A stretch of DNA of 64,000 nt from Clostridium aquiflavi (GCF_031344075.1 NZ_JAVJAN010000023.1:3138-67137); one strand, 5' to 3'; counted from the stretch's first letter, positions 26,724-36,025 are shown. Program-made: numbers and translations. The notes: generated by a model from the letters alone, not told the origin.

Positions 26724-27023
26724 TTATATTTTTTCTATTCTATCTATATTGTCTTGAATTTCAAAATATTTTTTTCTAAAATCTCTATTAATCAATAACT
26801 TTTCCTCAGCTGACTTCAAATTATTATTAACACTTTGGGAGGATTTTACTCTTAATATCTCTTTAGCATTTTCTTGTTCTAAGCAACTGTAATTTTTCAA
26901 AAGCAATAATAATAAGTATTTATTTTCTCTTTCTTTTAATAATTCTATTAAGTCTTGTTCTCCAATACCGTAGTATTCACAAAGTCCATTAAGTATATTT
27001 ATATATTTCATTTTACTTATCAC
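26724..27023 (-). CDS. Stand-alone DnaA domain-IV-like small protein
   Basis: This 99-residue all-helical protein resembles the DNA-binding domain IV of DnaA. It has YGIGEQDLIELLKERENKY where DnaA has its first helices (DLxSxxRxR type). LEQENAKEILRVKSSQSVNNNL aligns with the signature helix-turn-helix containing GGRDHSTV. It ends in a charged helix (INRDFRKKYFEI). The DnaA core signature is not conserved, so oriC-type binding is doubtful. The start is GTG 27023, eight bases after GGAGG; the longer frame begins inside the ribosome site. It lies between ywiB and pyrG, where Bacillus has rpoE (delta); it is not a clear RpoE homologue. Function unknown. Confidence 0.6.
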   Translation of the reverse strand: MISKMKYINILNGLCEYYGIGEQDLIELLKERENKYLLLLLLKNYSCLEQENAKEILRVKSSQSVNNNLKSAEEKLLINRDFRKKYFEIQDNIDRIEKI

Positions 27024-27101
27024 AAATATCACCTCCTTATTTAAATTGTTTCCATAAATTTCATATTAATTCAATATATAGATTTTAAAACAATAAAAAA
27101 T

Positions 27102-27136
27102 AAAAAAGATAACCCTTGTATAGATTATCTTTTTTT
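27102..27136 (-). terminator. Terminator after ywiB
   Basis: AAAAAAGATAA (27102-27112) pairs with TTATCTTTTTT (27125-27135), with the T run on the minus strand. Confidence 0.75.
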
Positions 27137-27153
27137 ATAAAAACATTTAATAT

Positions 27154-27576
27154 TTATTTATCATTTACCTTTATATCAACTACCAAATTAGTATTCATAG
27201 CTACTTGACCTTCTATCCCCATAGAATACTTAACATCAATAGTTCCACCATTTTCATTCACATCTATATCTAAATTTTTAGTATCTACATTCAATTTAAG
27301 AATTCCATATGGTGTTTTATATAAAGATGTTGATTTCATTCTTTTTTTAAAGTCCATCTTAGTTGTAGTTGATCCTTTTCTTTCTAATATGAATGAATTA
27401 TCTCTAATAAAAATTATTGTTTTGGTTCCTTCCATTCCTGATATCTCAGTTTCATCATATTCAACTCTAAATTCATTATCATCTATATAAAATTCGCCAG
27501 GTGATATAACTTCTATTAGCTTATTATCATCCATAGAAGCATTGCTTTTAACCGTTATAATAGCCTTCTTTTTCAT
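27154..27576 (-). CDS. ywiB: DUF1934 family protein (YwiB-like)
   Basis: This 140-residue, beta-strand-rich soluble protein matches the calycin-like beta-barrel family DUF1934 (YwiB). Features are an N-terminal KKKAIITVKS strand, the central EYDETEISGMEGTKTIIFI and RKGSTTTKMDFKKRMKSTSLYKTPYG-type region, and a C-terminal strand ending in Val-Asp-Ile-Lys. The function is unknown. In Bacillus it lies next to argS and rpoE-pyrG; here pyrG is likewise two genes away. The ribosome site is GGGAG. Confidence 0.85.
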   Translation of the reverse strand: MKKKAIITVKSNASMDDNKLIEVISPGEFYIDDNEFRVEYDETEISGMEGTKTIIFIRDNSFILERKGSTTTKMDFKKRMKSTSLYKTPYGILKLNVDTKNLDIDVNENGGTIDVKYSMGIEGQVAMNTNLVVDIKVNDK

Positions 27577-27640
27577 ACTCGTCTCCCTCTTAATATGATA
27601 TGATATTCAATCATACTATTATGTAAATAACTTTATATTA

Positions 27641-28633
27641 TTATTTGTTTAAATTATAATCTTCTAATTCTTTTTGAGTAACAGAATCTACATTTTTAAA
27701 TTTATTAAATTCAGTAGATACATTTCCATATTTAACTTCTACAGATTTTTCATCTTTTCCTTTACTATATCTAACTGCAAATCTACAAGCCAAAGTCAAA
27801 TCTTCTTCCGTTGGATTATTACCTTCTGGAATTATAACCATTGCACCATTAAATTTAGATGTAAGAAATACTAAATCTTCTTTTATTAATAATTTCTTAA
27901 ACTCTTCCCCTTCCTCTGCTGTTCTAGAAACTATAATTTTAACATTATTAGGAGTAACAAAATGTCTTCCATATTTTAAAAGATTAATTTCTCTTTGTGT
28001 AACATCAAATTTTCTATTTACTAATTCTCTAAGTCTAATAGAATAATTAGGTTCTGTTAATTTACATCCACCTGCTGGTGATGGATAATCCTTTATACCC
28101 CAACTTTCAGCTAATTCCATTTGAATAGCTCTACTTCTACCAGATATTTTTAGTAATTTTTCTCTATCTACTAAACCATCAATTTCCATTTGAGTAGGAT
28201 TTAAATTTTGAGCACATAAAGGACGTAGTATTTTATCTGAATACCCAGATTCTTTCTTTACTATATTCAGAGCTTGTCTATTTTGAGACATTGGGCGCTG
28301 ATTTAAAACTTCACCTGTAATTATGAAGTCAGCATTAAACTTTTCTAATAACTTTCCTGAATAATTCATCATCATTGAGTGACAATCAATACATGGGTTC
28401 ATATTTTTTCCCCAACCATGTTTAGGATTTCGTACCAAATCAAAATGCTCTTCTGAAAAATCTATAACTTCTAGCTTTATACCTATTTGCTCTGTCATTC
28501 TCTTCGCATTTTCTTCATTAAAGAAATATGATTTAAAACAAATCCCTATAACTTCTATACCTTGTTCTTTTATTAACTTTGCTGCTAATATGCTATCAAG
28601 TCCTCCTGATATCATAGCTAATGCTTTTGCCAT
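27641..28633 (-). CDS. PP-loop ATP pyrophosphatase, tRNA-thiolation-type
   Basis: The N-terminus carries the PP-loop SGGLDSILAAKL (9-20), which binds ATP in adenylating enzymes such as MnmA, ThiI and TtuA. A CxxC pair follows in NPCIDCH (81 and 84), and a third Cys in SPAGGCKL. The C-terminal part (about 210-310) resembles the small NFACT-R-type RNA-binding domain found fused to these enzymes. The arrangement suggests a tRNA sulfurtransferase, but it is neither canonical MnmA nor ThiI (no THUMP or rhodanese domain), so the modified base is not predictable. The CxxC plus Cys could ligate an Fe-S cluster as in TtuA. The ribosome site is GGAGG. Confidence 0.75.
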   Translation of the reverse strand: MAKALAMISGGLDSILAAKLIKEQGIEVIGICFKSYFFNEENAKRMTEQIGIKLEVIDFSEEHFDLVRNPKHGWGKNMNPCIDCHSMMMNYSGKLLEKFNADFIITGEVLNQRPMSQNRQALNIVKKESGYSDKILRPLCAQNLNPTQMEIDGLVDREKLLKISGRSRAIQMELAESWGIKDYPSPAGGCKLTEPNYSIRLRELVNRKFDVTQREINLLKYGRHFVTPNNVKIIVSRTAEEGEEFKKLLIKEDLVFLTSKFNGAMVIIPEGNNPTEEDLTLACRFAVRYSKGKDEKSVEVKYGNVSTEFNKFKNVDSVTQKELEDYNLNK

Positions 28634-28669
28634 ATATTAATCCTCCTATTTATAAAGTAATGTTTATTG

Positions 28670-29296
28670 CTATTTGAATAAATTATCTATTACTTCCACT
28701 ACTTTAAATTTAATTTTTATATTATCTTTTGAATCCTTTTTGTTAATTTCTTCTTTTATTTTATTTTGAGTTTTTTCGTATTCAATTTTTGCTTTTGACT
28801 CATCTACAAAACATAATGGTGGGAACATAACACACCACCAATTTCTTCCTTGTCCACTTCCTATTATAATTCTAAAAGCTTCATAATTTCCTTGTGGCAA
28901 TACTATATTTCCATAAGATTTTTCCGGAAAATTTTCTCTAGATAATTCAATATTTACATCATAAGCATAATTATTTTCTTTAATTACTTTTTTTGCAATT
29001 GATCTTACTTCTTCAACATTATTTTTTATTATTTCTCTAGACTCTTCAAGAGAATCAGATTTATTTAAATAAGGGTATAAGTAATTTATAACCTCATCTC
29101 TAACTTTTAATTTTAAACTTTGATCTTCATTTGTATCACTGTTTGCTATAACATGAAATCTTATTAAAGAATTCTTTACTTCTTCATAATTTAACTCTTC
29201 AGAACCATTATTATTTACCTTATTAGAACTTGTACATCCTACAATTAATGTAGAAAAAATAATTATAATCACTAAGCAACTTAATACTCTTTTCAT
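28670..29296 (-). CDS. spoIIR: Stage II sporulation protein R
   Basis: SpoIIR is made in the forespore and secreted across the septum to trigger SpoIIGA processing of pro-sigma-E in the mother cell. The 208-residue protein has an N-terminal secretion signal with a lipobox-like STLIVGC, and the family motifs LIRFHVIANSDTNEDQ, LKLKVRDEVINYL and RNWWCVMFPPLCFVD. The Cys suggests a lipoprotein form, as in several clostridia. The ribosome site is AGGAG. It lies between ispE and the PP-loop gene. Confidence 0.95.
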   Translation of the reverse strand: MKRVLSCLVIIIIFSTLIVGCTSSNKVNNNGSEELNYEEVKNSLIRFHVIANSDTNEDQSLKLKVRDEVINYLYPYLNKSDSLEESREIIKNNVEEVRSIAKKVIKENNYAYDVNIELSRENFPEKSYGNIVLPQGNYEAFRIIIGSGQGRNWWCVMFPPLCFVDESKAKIEYEKTQNKIKEEINKKDSKDNIKIKFKVVEVIDNLFK

Positions 29297-29357
29297 AATT
29301 TCACACTCCTATACTTGAAATATTTTCCAAATATAGGGATTTTTATTCAATTTATTT

Positions 29358-30200
29358 TTAAATTGTTCTAGTTATAAATACATCTACATATTTTTCTTTC
29401 ATCTTTTCATAACACTTTTGGGCTTTTAACATGTCATCAAAGAAACCAAATACAGTTGGACCACTTCCACTCATCATGCTTCCTAAAGCTCCACATGTAT
29501 TGATTTCCTCTTTTATTGTAGAGATAATCTTATATCTACCCAAAGTAACATTTTCAAGTAAATTTTTCATATTATTTGCTATAAAATCAATATTATTTTT
29601 TTTAATATTTGATATTAATTCATTTGTTTTAGGGTGAAAAATAACCTTTGATAAATCAAAAGCCTTATAAACCTCTTTAGTTGATACTCCAAATGGAGGT
29701 TTTACCACAACTAAAATTTTATTTCTAAATGGTTTTAATTTAGTAACTTTTTCTCCAATTCCTTCACATAATGCAGTACCACCACAAATACAATACGGTA
29801 CATCTGCACCCAAATTTAATCCTAAATTCATTAATTCCTGCTGAGATGCATTTATATTAAACATTTTATTCATAATTTTCAAAACCGCAGCTGCATCAGT
29901 ACTTCCACCTGCCAATCCTGCTGAAACAGGTATATTTTTTTCTATATTTATACAAATCCCACTTTTTATATTATAAGTTTCTTTAAATAAATTAGCCGCT
30001 TTATATGCTAAATTTCTTTCATCTGTAGGCACATAAGACTTATTACATTTCAGGCTTATTCCACTCGGAATCTTTTCAACTTGAACTATATCATATAAAT
30101 CTATGTTTTGCATTATCATTTTTAATAAATGATACCCATCTTCTCTCTTGCCAATTACATCTAAGGAAATATTTATTTTTGCATAAGCCTTAATATTCAT
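29358..30200 (-). CDS. ispE: 4-diphosphocytidyl-2-C-methyl-D-erythritol kinase
   Basis: IspE is the GHMP kinase of the MEP isoprenoid pathway. The 280-residue protein begins KAYAKINISLDVIGKREDGYH, has the ATP-binding glycine-rich loop PVSAGLAGGSTDAAA, and has the third GHMP motif GSMMSGSGPTVFG. The ispE-spoIIR pairing is typical of clostridia. The ribosome site is AGAAGGGG. Confidence 0.95.
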   Translation of the reverse strand: MNIKAYAKINISLDVIGKREDGYHLLKMIMQNIDLYDIVQVEKIPSGISLKCNKSYVPTDERNLAYKAANLFKETYNIKSGICINIEKNIPVSAGLAGGSTDAAAVLKIMNKMFNINASQQELMNLGLNLGADVPYCICGGTALCEGIGEKVTKLKPFRNKILVVVKPPFGVSTKEVYKAFDLSKVIFHPKTNELISNIKKNNIDFIANNMKNLLENVTLGRYKIISTIKEEINTCGALGSMMSGSGPTVFGFFDDMLKAQKCYEKMKEKYVDVFITRTI

Positions 30201-30381
30201 TTTTCTTTGCCCCTTCTAAGTACTTTAGGCACTTTAAAGAAAATAATTTCTATTCAGTTATTTAAGTAAAATAAAAAAAATATCAAACTAAAATTTCTGA
30301 ATACTTATGTTCTTTCAAATGCCTTAGTAACATTCTAACATAGGGAAAAAATCCTGTCTAATTAAGAATAAAATATTTCTT

Positions 30382-33000
30382 TTATAAATTAGATAACTTT
30401 AAATCCAAGGAATTATTGGAATTTTTATTATTTATATATTTTACAATTGATTCTAAATCTTCAAAAAACACTACTATTGTATCGCCTTTTTTACTTATCA
30501 TTAATGCCTTTTCTAAAGCTTTTGTTTCATCTAAACATACATGTATTTTAGCATTTCTATTTTTCCTTAACACACCATTTTTTATTAGTGAAGCAATTTC
30601 TCCTTCACTTCTTCCTCTTCTATCTTTATCTTCTTTTATTATTATTTTATCTAAAATTTCAGAACATATTTCGCCTATTTCTATAGCTATATCATCACAT
30701 CTATCACCAGGAATTCCTATTACCCCAATTAAATCTTTATCTCCTTTGATTTTAGATAAAGATGATAGTACCGCTTTATATCCTTCTATATTGTGACCAT
30801 AATCTAATATTATTTTTCTATCTTCTATTTCATAAATATTAAATCTTCCATTATTACTATTTAAATCAAAGTTCATTATACCTTTTGAAATCATACAATA
30901 ATCTACATTAAGGCCTACTAAAGCTCCACATGCAGCCATTATATTTTCTAAATTATATTTTAATAAACCATTATAAGAAAGCGGTACGTCATTTATAGAA
31001 CATATTAAATATCTTTTATGATTATTTACTACAACTATATTATCATTTTCTATAAAGACAGATATTCCACCATAACTTATATTTTTTTGTATTAATTCAT
31101 TATCAGCATACTTTGAGAAAAATATTTTATTGGCTTTAATTCTATCAATTATAGTTTTGCTCCATTCATCATCAGCATTTAATATAGTGAATCCATCTTC
31201 TTTTACTGCTTCTCCAACTAATGATTTAACAAAGCTTAACTCTTCCATAGAATTAATACCATCTAAACCTAAGTGATCATTAGTTATATTAGTTATCACA
31301 GAAATATCTGCAATATCATAAGCTAATCCTTTTCTAATTAATCCGCCTCTTGCGGTTTCTAATACAGCTATATCAACATCCCTATTTAATAATATTGTTT
31401 TTGCACTGTTAAACCCTGAATCATCACCTTTATGGATACATCTATTATTAACATATATTCCTTCAGTAGATGTCATTCCTACACTATATCCCATTTGACT
31501 TAATACATGGTTTATTAATCTAGTAGTTGTTGTTTTACCATTTGTTCCTGTTACAGATACTATTGGTATATTCTTAGGATCTTCACCATACATCATATTA
31601 ATTATTGCTTTACCAACATTCCTTTCAATTCCTTTAGACGGAAAATGATGCATTCTTATTCCTGGTGCTGCATTAACCTCCATAATAACACCATTACTTT
31701 TAGCTATATCACAAGATATATTATCTACACATAAATCTATTCCACATATATCTAGACCCAATGCTTTGGCTGCATTTATACAATGATTTATATTTTCTTC
31801 ACATATATCATCTGTACAATCAATAGCTATGCCCCCTGTAGAAATATTAGCATTTTCTCTTAAAAATACTCTTTCATTATCTTTAGGTATATAGCTAAGT
31901 GATACATTATTTTTATTTATATATGAAATTAATTGATCATCTATTTTTATTTTAGTTAAAGGTTTTTCATGATCCTCACCTCTTAAAGGATCTTTATTAA
32001 TATTTTCTATAAGTTCTTTTAAAGTGTCCTTTCCATTTCCTATTACAAAAGGTGGTATTCTTAATGATACTGCCACAACTTTATAATCAACTACACAAAC
32101 TCTATAATCATTTCCTTTAACATATTTTTCAATTAATATATCTTTGAACTTATTTTTCAAATTATTATATGATTTAATTAATTCATTTTCATTTTTTATG
32201 TTTAAATATATTCCATTTCCTTTACTACCATATTGAGGCTTTAGAACTACCGGGTATCCAATTTTTTCAGCACATTTTAATAAATCAATTATATTATAAA
32301 CTTTTCCACCTAATGCTACTGGTATATTTTGATTTTCTAGTAATTGTTTTGTTAAAAGCTTATCACAAGAAATATCTACTGCAACACAGGTTGTTTTTTC
32401 AGATATAGCAGCTTCTATTACTTTTCCTTTTTTTCCATATCCAATTTGATAAAAACCACTATTGCCTAACTGAGTTATAGGCATATTATATTGTTTTGCA
32501 GCTTTGCAAATAGCATTTGTACTAGGCCCTATTTCCTCTGAATTTAATATTTCTTTTATTGAATTTATTCTCTCTTCAAAATTTATCGGAGATTGAATTA
32601 TAAGAGCATTTATTAAATCAACAGATAATCTAAGGCATTCCATAGCTGTTTTAGCATATTCATATTGAAAAATTATATAATATCTATCTCCTTGTATTTC
32701 TCTAGCTTTTCCATAAGCTACTTCTATTCCTAATCTATTTTGTAATGCAATTGTTATATGTTCACATATATGTGCTAAGTAAGTGCCTTCTTTAAGTCTT
32801 GTAACAAACCCACCATCTTCATCTATACCACATCTATGTGTATGCAATTCTGGTACAAGCTTTAACAAATTAAAATTAAAATTAGGTATATCTTTACTTG
32901 GAGTTTCACAATATCCCTGTAAATCTACATCTATTCTTATGCATTTTTTATGAGAATATATGTTTTTTCCTTCATATATCCTTTCCTGTACTACTTTCAT
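30382..33000 (-). CDS. cphA: Cyanophycin synthetase
   Basis: CphA polymerises Asp and Arg into multi-L-arginyl-poly-L-aspartate. The 872-residue protein has the expected three parts: an N-terminal CphA-specific domain (1-160), an ATP-grasp domain with VLKPQYGSKGNGIYL (252-266) and IMEVNAAPG (439-447), and a Mur-ligase-like domain with the P-loop VSVTGTNGKTTTTR (481-494) and DYGHNIEGY. Both active sites look intact. The start at 33000 overlaps the cphB stop by 29 bases, so the genes are likely coupled. Cyanophycin has been linked to spore assembly in Clostridium perfringens, consistent with the sporulation genes around it. Confidence 0.95.
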   Translation of the reverse strand: MKVVQERIYEGKNIYSHKKCIRIDVDLQGYCETPSKDIPNFNFNLLKLVPELHTHRCGIDEDGGFVTRLKEGTYLAHICEHITIALQNRLGIEVAYGKAREIQGDRYYIIFQYEYAKTAMECLRLSVDLINALIIQSPINFEERINSIKEILNSEEIGPSTNAICKAAKQYNMPITQLGNSGFYQIGYGKKGKVIEAAISEKTTCVAVDISCDKLLTKQLLENQNIPVALGGKVYNIIDLLKCAEKIGYPVVLKPQYGSKGNGIYLNIKNENELIKSYNNLKNKFKDILIEKYVKGNDYRVCVVDYKVVAVSLRIPPFVIGNGKDTLKELIENINKDPLRGEDHEKPLTKIKIDDQLISYINKNNVSLSYIPKDNERVFLRENANISTGGIAIDCTDDICEENINHCINAAKALGLDICGIDLCVDNISCDIAKSNGVIMEVNAAPGIRMHHFPSKGIERNVGKAIINMMYGEDPKNIPIVSVTGTNGKTTTTRLINHVLSQMGYSVGMTSTEGIYVNNRCIHKGDDSGFNSAKTILLNRDVDIAVLETARGGLIRKGLAYDIADISVITNITNDHLGLDGINSMEELSFVKSLVGEAVKEDGFTILNADDEWSKTIIDRIKANKIFFSKYADNELIQKNISYGGISVFIENDNIVVVNNHKRYLICSINDVPLSYNGLLKYNLENIMAACGALVGLNVDYCMISKGIMNFDLNSNNGRFNIYEIEDRKIILDYGHNIEGYKAVLSSLSKIKGDKDLIGVIGIPGDRCDDIAIEIGEICSEILDKIIIKEDKDRRGRSEGEIASLIKNGVLRKNRNAKIHVCLDETKALEKALMISKKGDTIVVFFEDLESIVKYINNKNSNNSLDLKLSNL

Positions 33001-33817
33001 TACTTAACTTATCCTCCTCAAAAGGTAACTTTTTTATAAGATCAAATTTTTTACTATTAGTTAAAATATGTAATTTAACATTATACATGCTTAAAATGTC
33101 TTCTCCATAAAGTTCTGAGACATTTGTATATGTGATTTCACTTCCATCAATAAAATATACAGCACCTTCACCTATTACTTCTATTTTTCCTTCTTGATTA
33201 ACTATTATTGCTGTATTTTCATCTATTCCTATACCTAATACTTCTGGATTTTCTGCTATACCAGTTAATAATCTACCAATTCTTCCTCTTTGAGCAAAAT
33301 GTTGGTCAATTATAACATCCTTTATAAGTCCTAGACCGGGAGCCATTTTTAAAGTACATTTCCTTGGAGATTGTTCATCTGATCCTTCAACTATCATTGT
33401 ATCGCTCATAACTGATGCTCCAGCTGATGTTCCCACAATAAATATTCCTTTTTTAAAGGCTTCTTTTAAAGCTGAATATATAGGACTTCCTCCAATTAAG
33501 CTGGTTATCCTTAATTGATCTCCACCTGTAAAAAATATTAAAGATGAATTTTTAATAAGTTCTACATTTTCCTCATTAAAAGAATCCATTCTTTCACTAA
33601 TATCTAATACTCTTATATTTTTAACTTTTAATTCTCCAAAAGCTTTTTTATATTTAATCGCTGCTTCTTTAGGAAATTCTGTAGCAATGGTTGCAATTAA
33701 TAAAACATCCTTATCTTTATCTATTGAAGCACATACTCTTTTTAAAATTTCTTTCTTCCCTTCTTTGTCTTCTCCTCCTCCAATTATTATCAGATTTCCA
33801 TTTAAATTTTCATTCAA
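32972..33817 (-). CDS. cphB: Cyanophycinase
   Basis: CphB is a serine peptidase (family S51) that degrades cyanophycin to Asp-Arg dipeptides. The 281-residue protein has the N-terminal IIGGGEDKEGKKEIL, the nucleophile elbow IVGTSAGASVMSDTM with its Ser, and ITSLIGGSPI/IGIDENTAI elements. The start is TTG at 33817, seven bases after GAGGTG. No dipeptidase (isoaspartyl dipeptidase) gene is adjacent, so the second degradation step must be encoded elsewhere. Confidence 0.94.
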   Translation of the reverse strand: MNENLNGNLIIIGGGEDKEGKKEILKRVCASIDKDKDVLLIATIATEFPKEAAIKYKKAFGELKVKNIRVLDISERMDSFNEENVELIKNSSLIFFTGGDQLRITSLIGGSPIYSALKEAFKKGIFIVGTSAGASVMSDTMIVEGSDEQSPRKCTLKMAPGLGLIKDVIIDQHFAQRGRIGRLLTGIAENPEVLGIGIDENTAIIVNQEGKIEVIGEGAVYFIDGSEITYTNVSELYGEDILSMYNVKLHILTNSKKFDLIKKLPFEEDKLSNESSTGKDI

Positions 33818-33885
33818 ACTTTATCACCTCATATCATGTGCATTAGATATTGTTTCCATCAAAAAAATAATTATTCAAAAAAAAA

Positions 33886-33924
33886 GAAAAAGGCTCCATT
33901 ATGCACAATAATGAAGCCTTTTTC
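33886..33924 (-). terminator. Terminator after the SipL-like gene
   Basis: GAAAAAGGCT-CATTAT pairs with its complement across a small loop. On the minus strand it is followed by nine T residues. Confidence 0.8.
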
Positions 33925-33940
33925 TATTATTTCAATCTAC

Positions 33941-33997
33941 ATTTCAATATATTGTTTATATTTCAATATATTGTTTATATTTCAATATATTGATAAA
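33941..33997. repeat. Three tandem 19-bp repeats between sipL and cphB
   Basis: Units at 33941-33959, 33960-33978 and 33979-33997. The first two are identical (ATTTCAATATATTGTTTAT) and the third diverges in its last bases. Each contains the palindrome CAATATATTG, so the array offers three evenly spaced dyads upstream of the cyanophycin genes. Confidence 0.8.
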
Positions 33998-34059
33998 CAT
34001 AAGTTTAATTTTATTTACTTCTATCTCATAAACTTTATATTATAATATGAATATTATTT

Positions 34060-35622
34060 TTAGAATATAGCTCTTCCAGGAATTATAAGTTTTTTACCAC
34101 ATTCGATATCATCTTGATCTTCTATATCATTTATTTTTATTAAATCGTCTACTGTAGTATTATACTTTTTAGCAAGATCCCATAAAGTATCATCTTCACC
34201 TACAACATATATAGTGACACTAGATTTTTTCTCTGGAACTTCCCCTTCTTGCTCTATAACATCACATATAAATTGTTTTTTAACTTCATAGCATATCTTA
34301 GCATACAACATTGCAGAAGCCTTTATTGCTATTGTATTTGCTTCTATAGTTGCTTCTAAACTCTCAAGATTGCATTTTATTATTGCCTTCATTCCTTTTT
34401 TAGCACCTTGAATGTCTATTATTGAATTAAATGGTATATCTGCTTTTACATTAGCTAAATACTTATCTTGGTCACTTGTTTTATACAACACATCAACTTT
34501 TAGAACACCTTCTACAATAATCTTATCATTTTCAACTTGTTTGTCATATATTAACAATGTTCCATTAGAACAGATTATTTGCTCTGGTATTAAATTATTC
34601 TCATTTAATGCTATATTATCCTTAATAATAATTTCTGAACTATTTGTCCCTTGTATAGCACCTAATTCATACTCTTCTTTTTTCAATTCTATTGGAAAAT
34701 TAGGACAATATGCATCTTTTATTACATCAACATTTTCTTTTGAAAATACCTTTATATTTGCTTTCACTATAAATTCATTATTTATTATTCTTACTTCTCC
34801 TAAGTCGTCTTCTTCTAGCATCAAATCATTATTTTGAATATTATATGACACAGAATACATCATATCTGAATTAACGCCTTTTACTTCCTCTTCTTTTGAT
34901 AAATAAACATCATCTTCAATAGATATTATTTCTTTAGATTCATCGCCTCTATAAAGAATGTTTAATTTACAATAGCAACTTAGATATACTTTATCTTCCA
35001 ATATTTTTATTTCTTTTTTATGAAGTAATAATGAACATTTTAAGATTTTACTTATTTGAGGTTTGTCCATTCCCACTCTAATATTAGATTTTCCAACTAA
35101 TTCAACTTCTTCATTTGCACTAATTCTATTAATTTTTTCAGTCTTTTTTAAAATTTCTATATCATCTGTTCCTTCTATATCTTTAACAAATTCAAATTCA
35201 CTACTCTTATACATCTCCCAATATATTTCAAAAACACCTTGGATAGATATTTTTCTTTCATTCATTATAGTAGCTTCAATATGTTCCACTTTACATTCTA
35301 ATTCACAAACGATTTTATGTTCTTCTTGGTTCAAATCAATATTGCTACTAAATTTTTCTGTATAGCTAACAGAGTTTACAACCATCCCCTCTTCTCTAGC
35401 TAAATACAAAACTGTATATTCAACCATTCCTTCTAAAGCAATTTTATCACCAACAAATTCCTTACTAACTATTACAGGTCTAGCTTCAACAGTTAATATT
35501 TCTTGAACATCTGGATGAGTATCTGGAATTAAATATTCTTCTTTTAAAACACAATCTGAATTACTCTCTTTTATTAGTTGTTCAAAACCTATACTTTCTT
35601 TTATTGCATCTATTTGTGACAT
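34060..35622 (-). CDS. sipL: SPOCS/DUF3794 and LysM spore coat morphogenesis protein (SipL-like)
   Basis: The 520-residue protein consists of DUF3794 (SPOCS) beta-rich repeats over roughly residues 1-455 and a C-terminal LysM domain (about 468-515: VYVVGEDDTLWDLAKKYN-type, then IKINDIEDQDD and KLIIPG). This is the architecture of clostridial SipL, which binds SpoIVA and anchors the coat around the forespore. It is the functional counterpart of Bacillus SpoVID. Neighbours veg and yabG, also linked to sporulation, support this. The ribosome site is AGGAGGGATA. Confidence 0.88.
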   Translation of the reverse strand: MSQIDAIKESIGFEQLIKESNSDCVLKEEYLIPDTHPDVQEILTVEARPVIVSKEFVGDKIALEGMVEYTVLYLAREEGMVVNSVSYTEKFSSNIDLNQEEHKIVCELECKVEHIEATIMNERKISIQGVFEIYWEMYKSSEFEFVKDIEGTDDIEILKKTEKINRISANEEVELVGKSNIRVGMDKPQISKILKCSLLLHKKEIKILEDKVYLSCYCKLNILYRGDESKEIISIEDDVYLSKEEEVKGVNSDMMYSVSYNIQNNDLMLEEDDLGEVRIINNEFIVKANIKVFSKENVDVIKDAYCPNFPIELKKEEYELGAIQGTNSSEIIIKDNIALNENNLIPEQIICSNGTLLIYDKQVENDKIIVEGVLKVDVLYKTSDQDKYLANVKADIPFNSIIDIQGAKKGMKAIIKCNLESLEATIEANTIAIKASAMLYAKICYEVKKQFICDVIEQEGEVPEKKSSVTIYVVGEDDTLWDLAKKYNTTVDDLIKINDIEDQDDIECGKKLIIPGRAIF

Positions 35623-35786
35623 AACATATCCCTCCTATAGAATTTCTACTATTATTTATATAATCATTACTACGATTTTATGAATAAATAATATACTTTT
35701 TTCTAAATTATATTTACCAATTAATTTCAGAATTTTTAAATTATTTGTCGTAAAAAATTTTTTTGTGATTTTTATCGATAAATATG

Positions 35787-35815
35787 TTGACATATATTAT
35801 ATTTTGTCGTATTAT
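35787..35815 (+). promoter_or_regulatory. Sigma-A promoter on the plus strand (small RNA candidate)
   Basis: TTGACA (35787-35792), exactly 17 bases, TATTAT (35810-35815). It points away from all nearby genes and has no reading frame downstream before a strong terminator. Confidence 0.65.
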
Positions 35816-35821
35816 TGTAAT

Positions 35822-35909
35822 TGGTTATTGACCATATAACCTCTCATAAATTCTCAATACCCTTTTATACCATAGTTGAAAGATGGAAACCCACCATCTT
35901 TCTTTTTTT
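35822..35909 (+). ncRNA. Candidate small RNA of about 85-90 nt between sipL and veg
   Basis: A consensus promoter is followed by a short transcript unit ending in a perfect terminator: GAAAGATGG (35878-35886), a seven-base loop, CCATCTTTC (35894-35902) and seven T residues. Near the 5' end GGTTAT and ATAACC (about 35823-35841) can form a second hairpin. The single-stranded middle contains C/U-rich stretches (CCTCTC, CCCTTTT) that could pair with ribosome sites. No coding frame or known RNA family is recognised. Expression is not shown. Confidence 0.55.
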
Positions 35910-36002
35910 ATGCCTTTAAATAAATTTATTACCTTTTTTATATGAAAAATGCTTTTTCTATAATGCATCACAGTTCAAAAATTCTGTAATTTTAAATGAA
36001 AA

Positions 36003-36025
36003 AAACTTCGATTAAATCGAAGTTT
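36003..36025 (-). terminator. Terminator after veg
   Basis: AAACTTCGAT (36003-36012) pairs perfectly with ATCGAAGTTT (36016-36025), overlapping the veg stop. The T run on the minus strand is seven bases. Confidence 0.85.
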
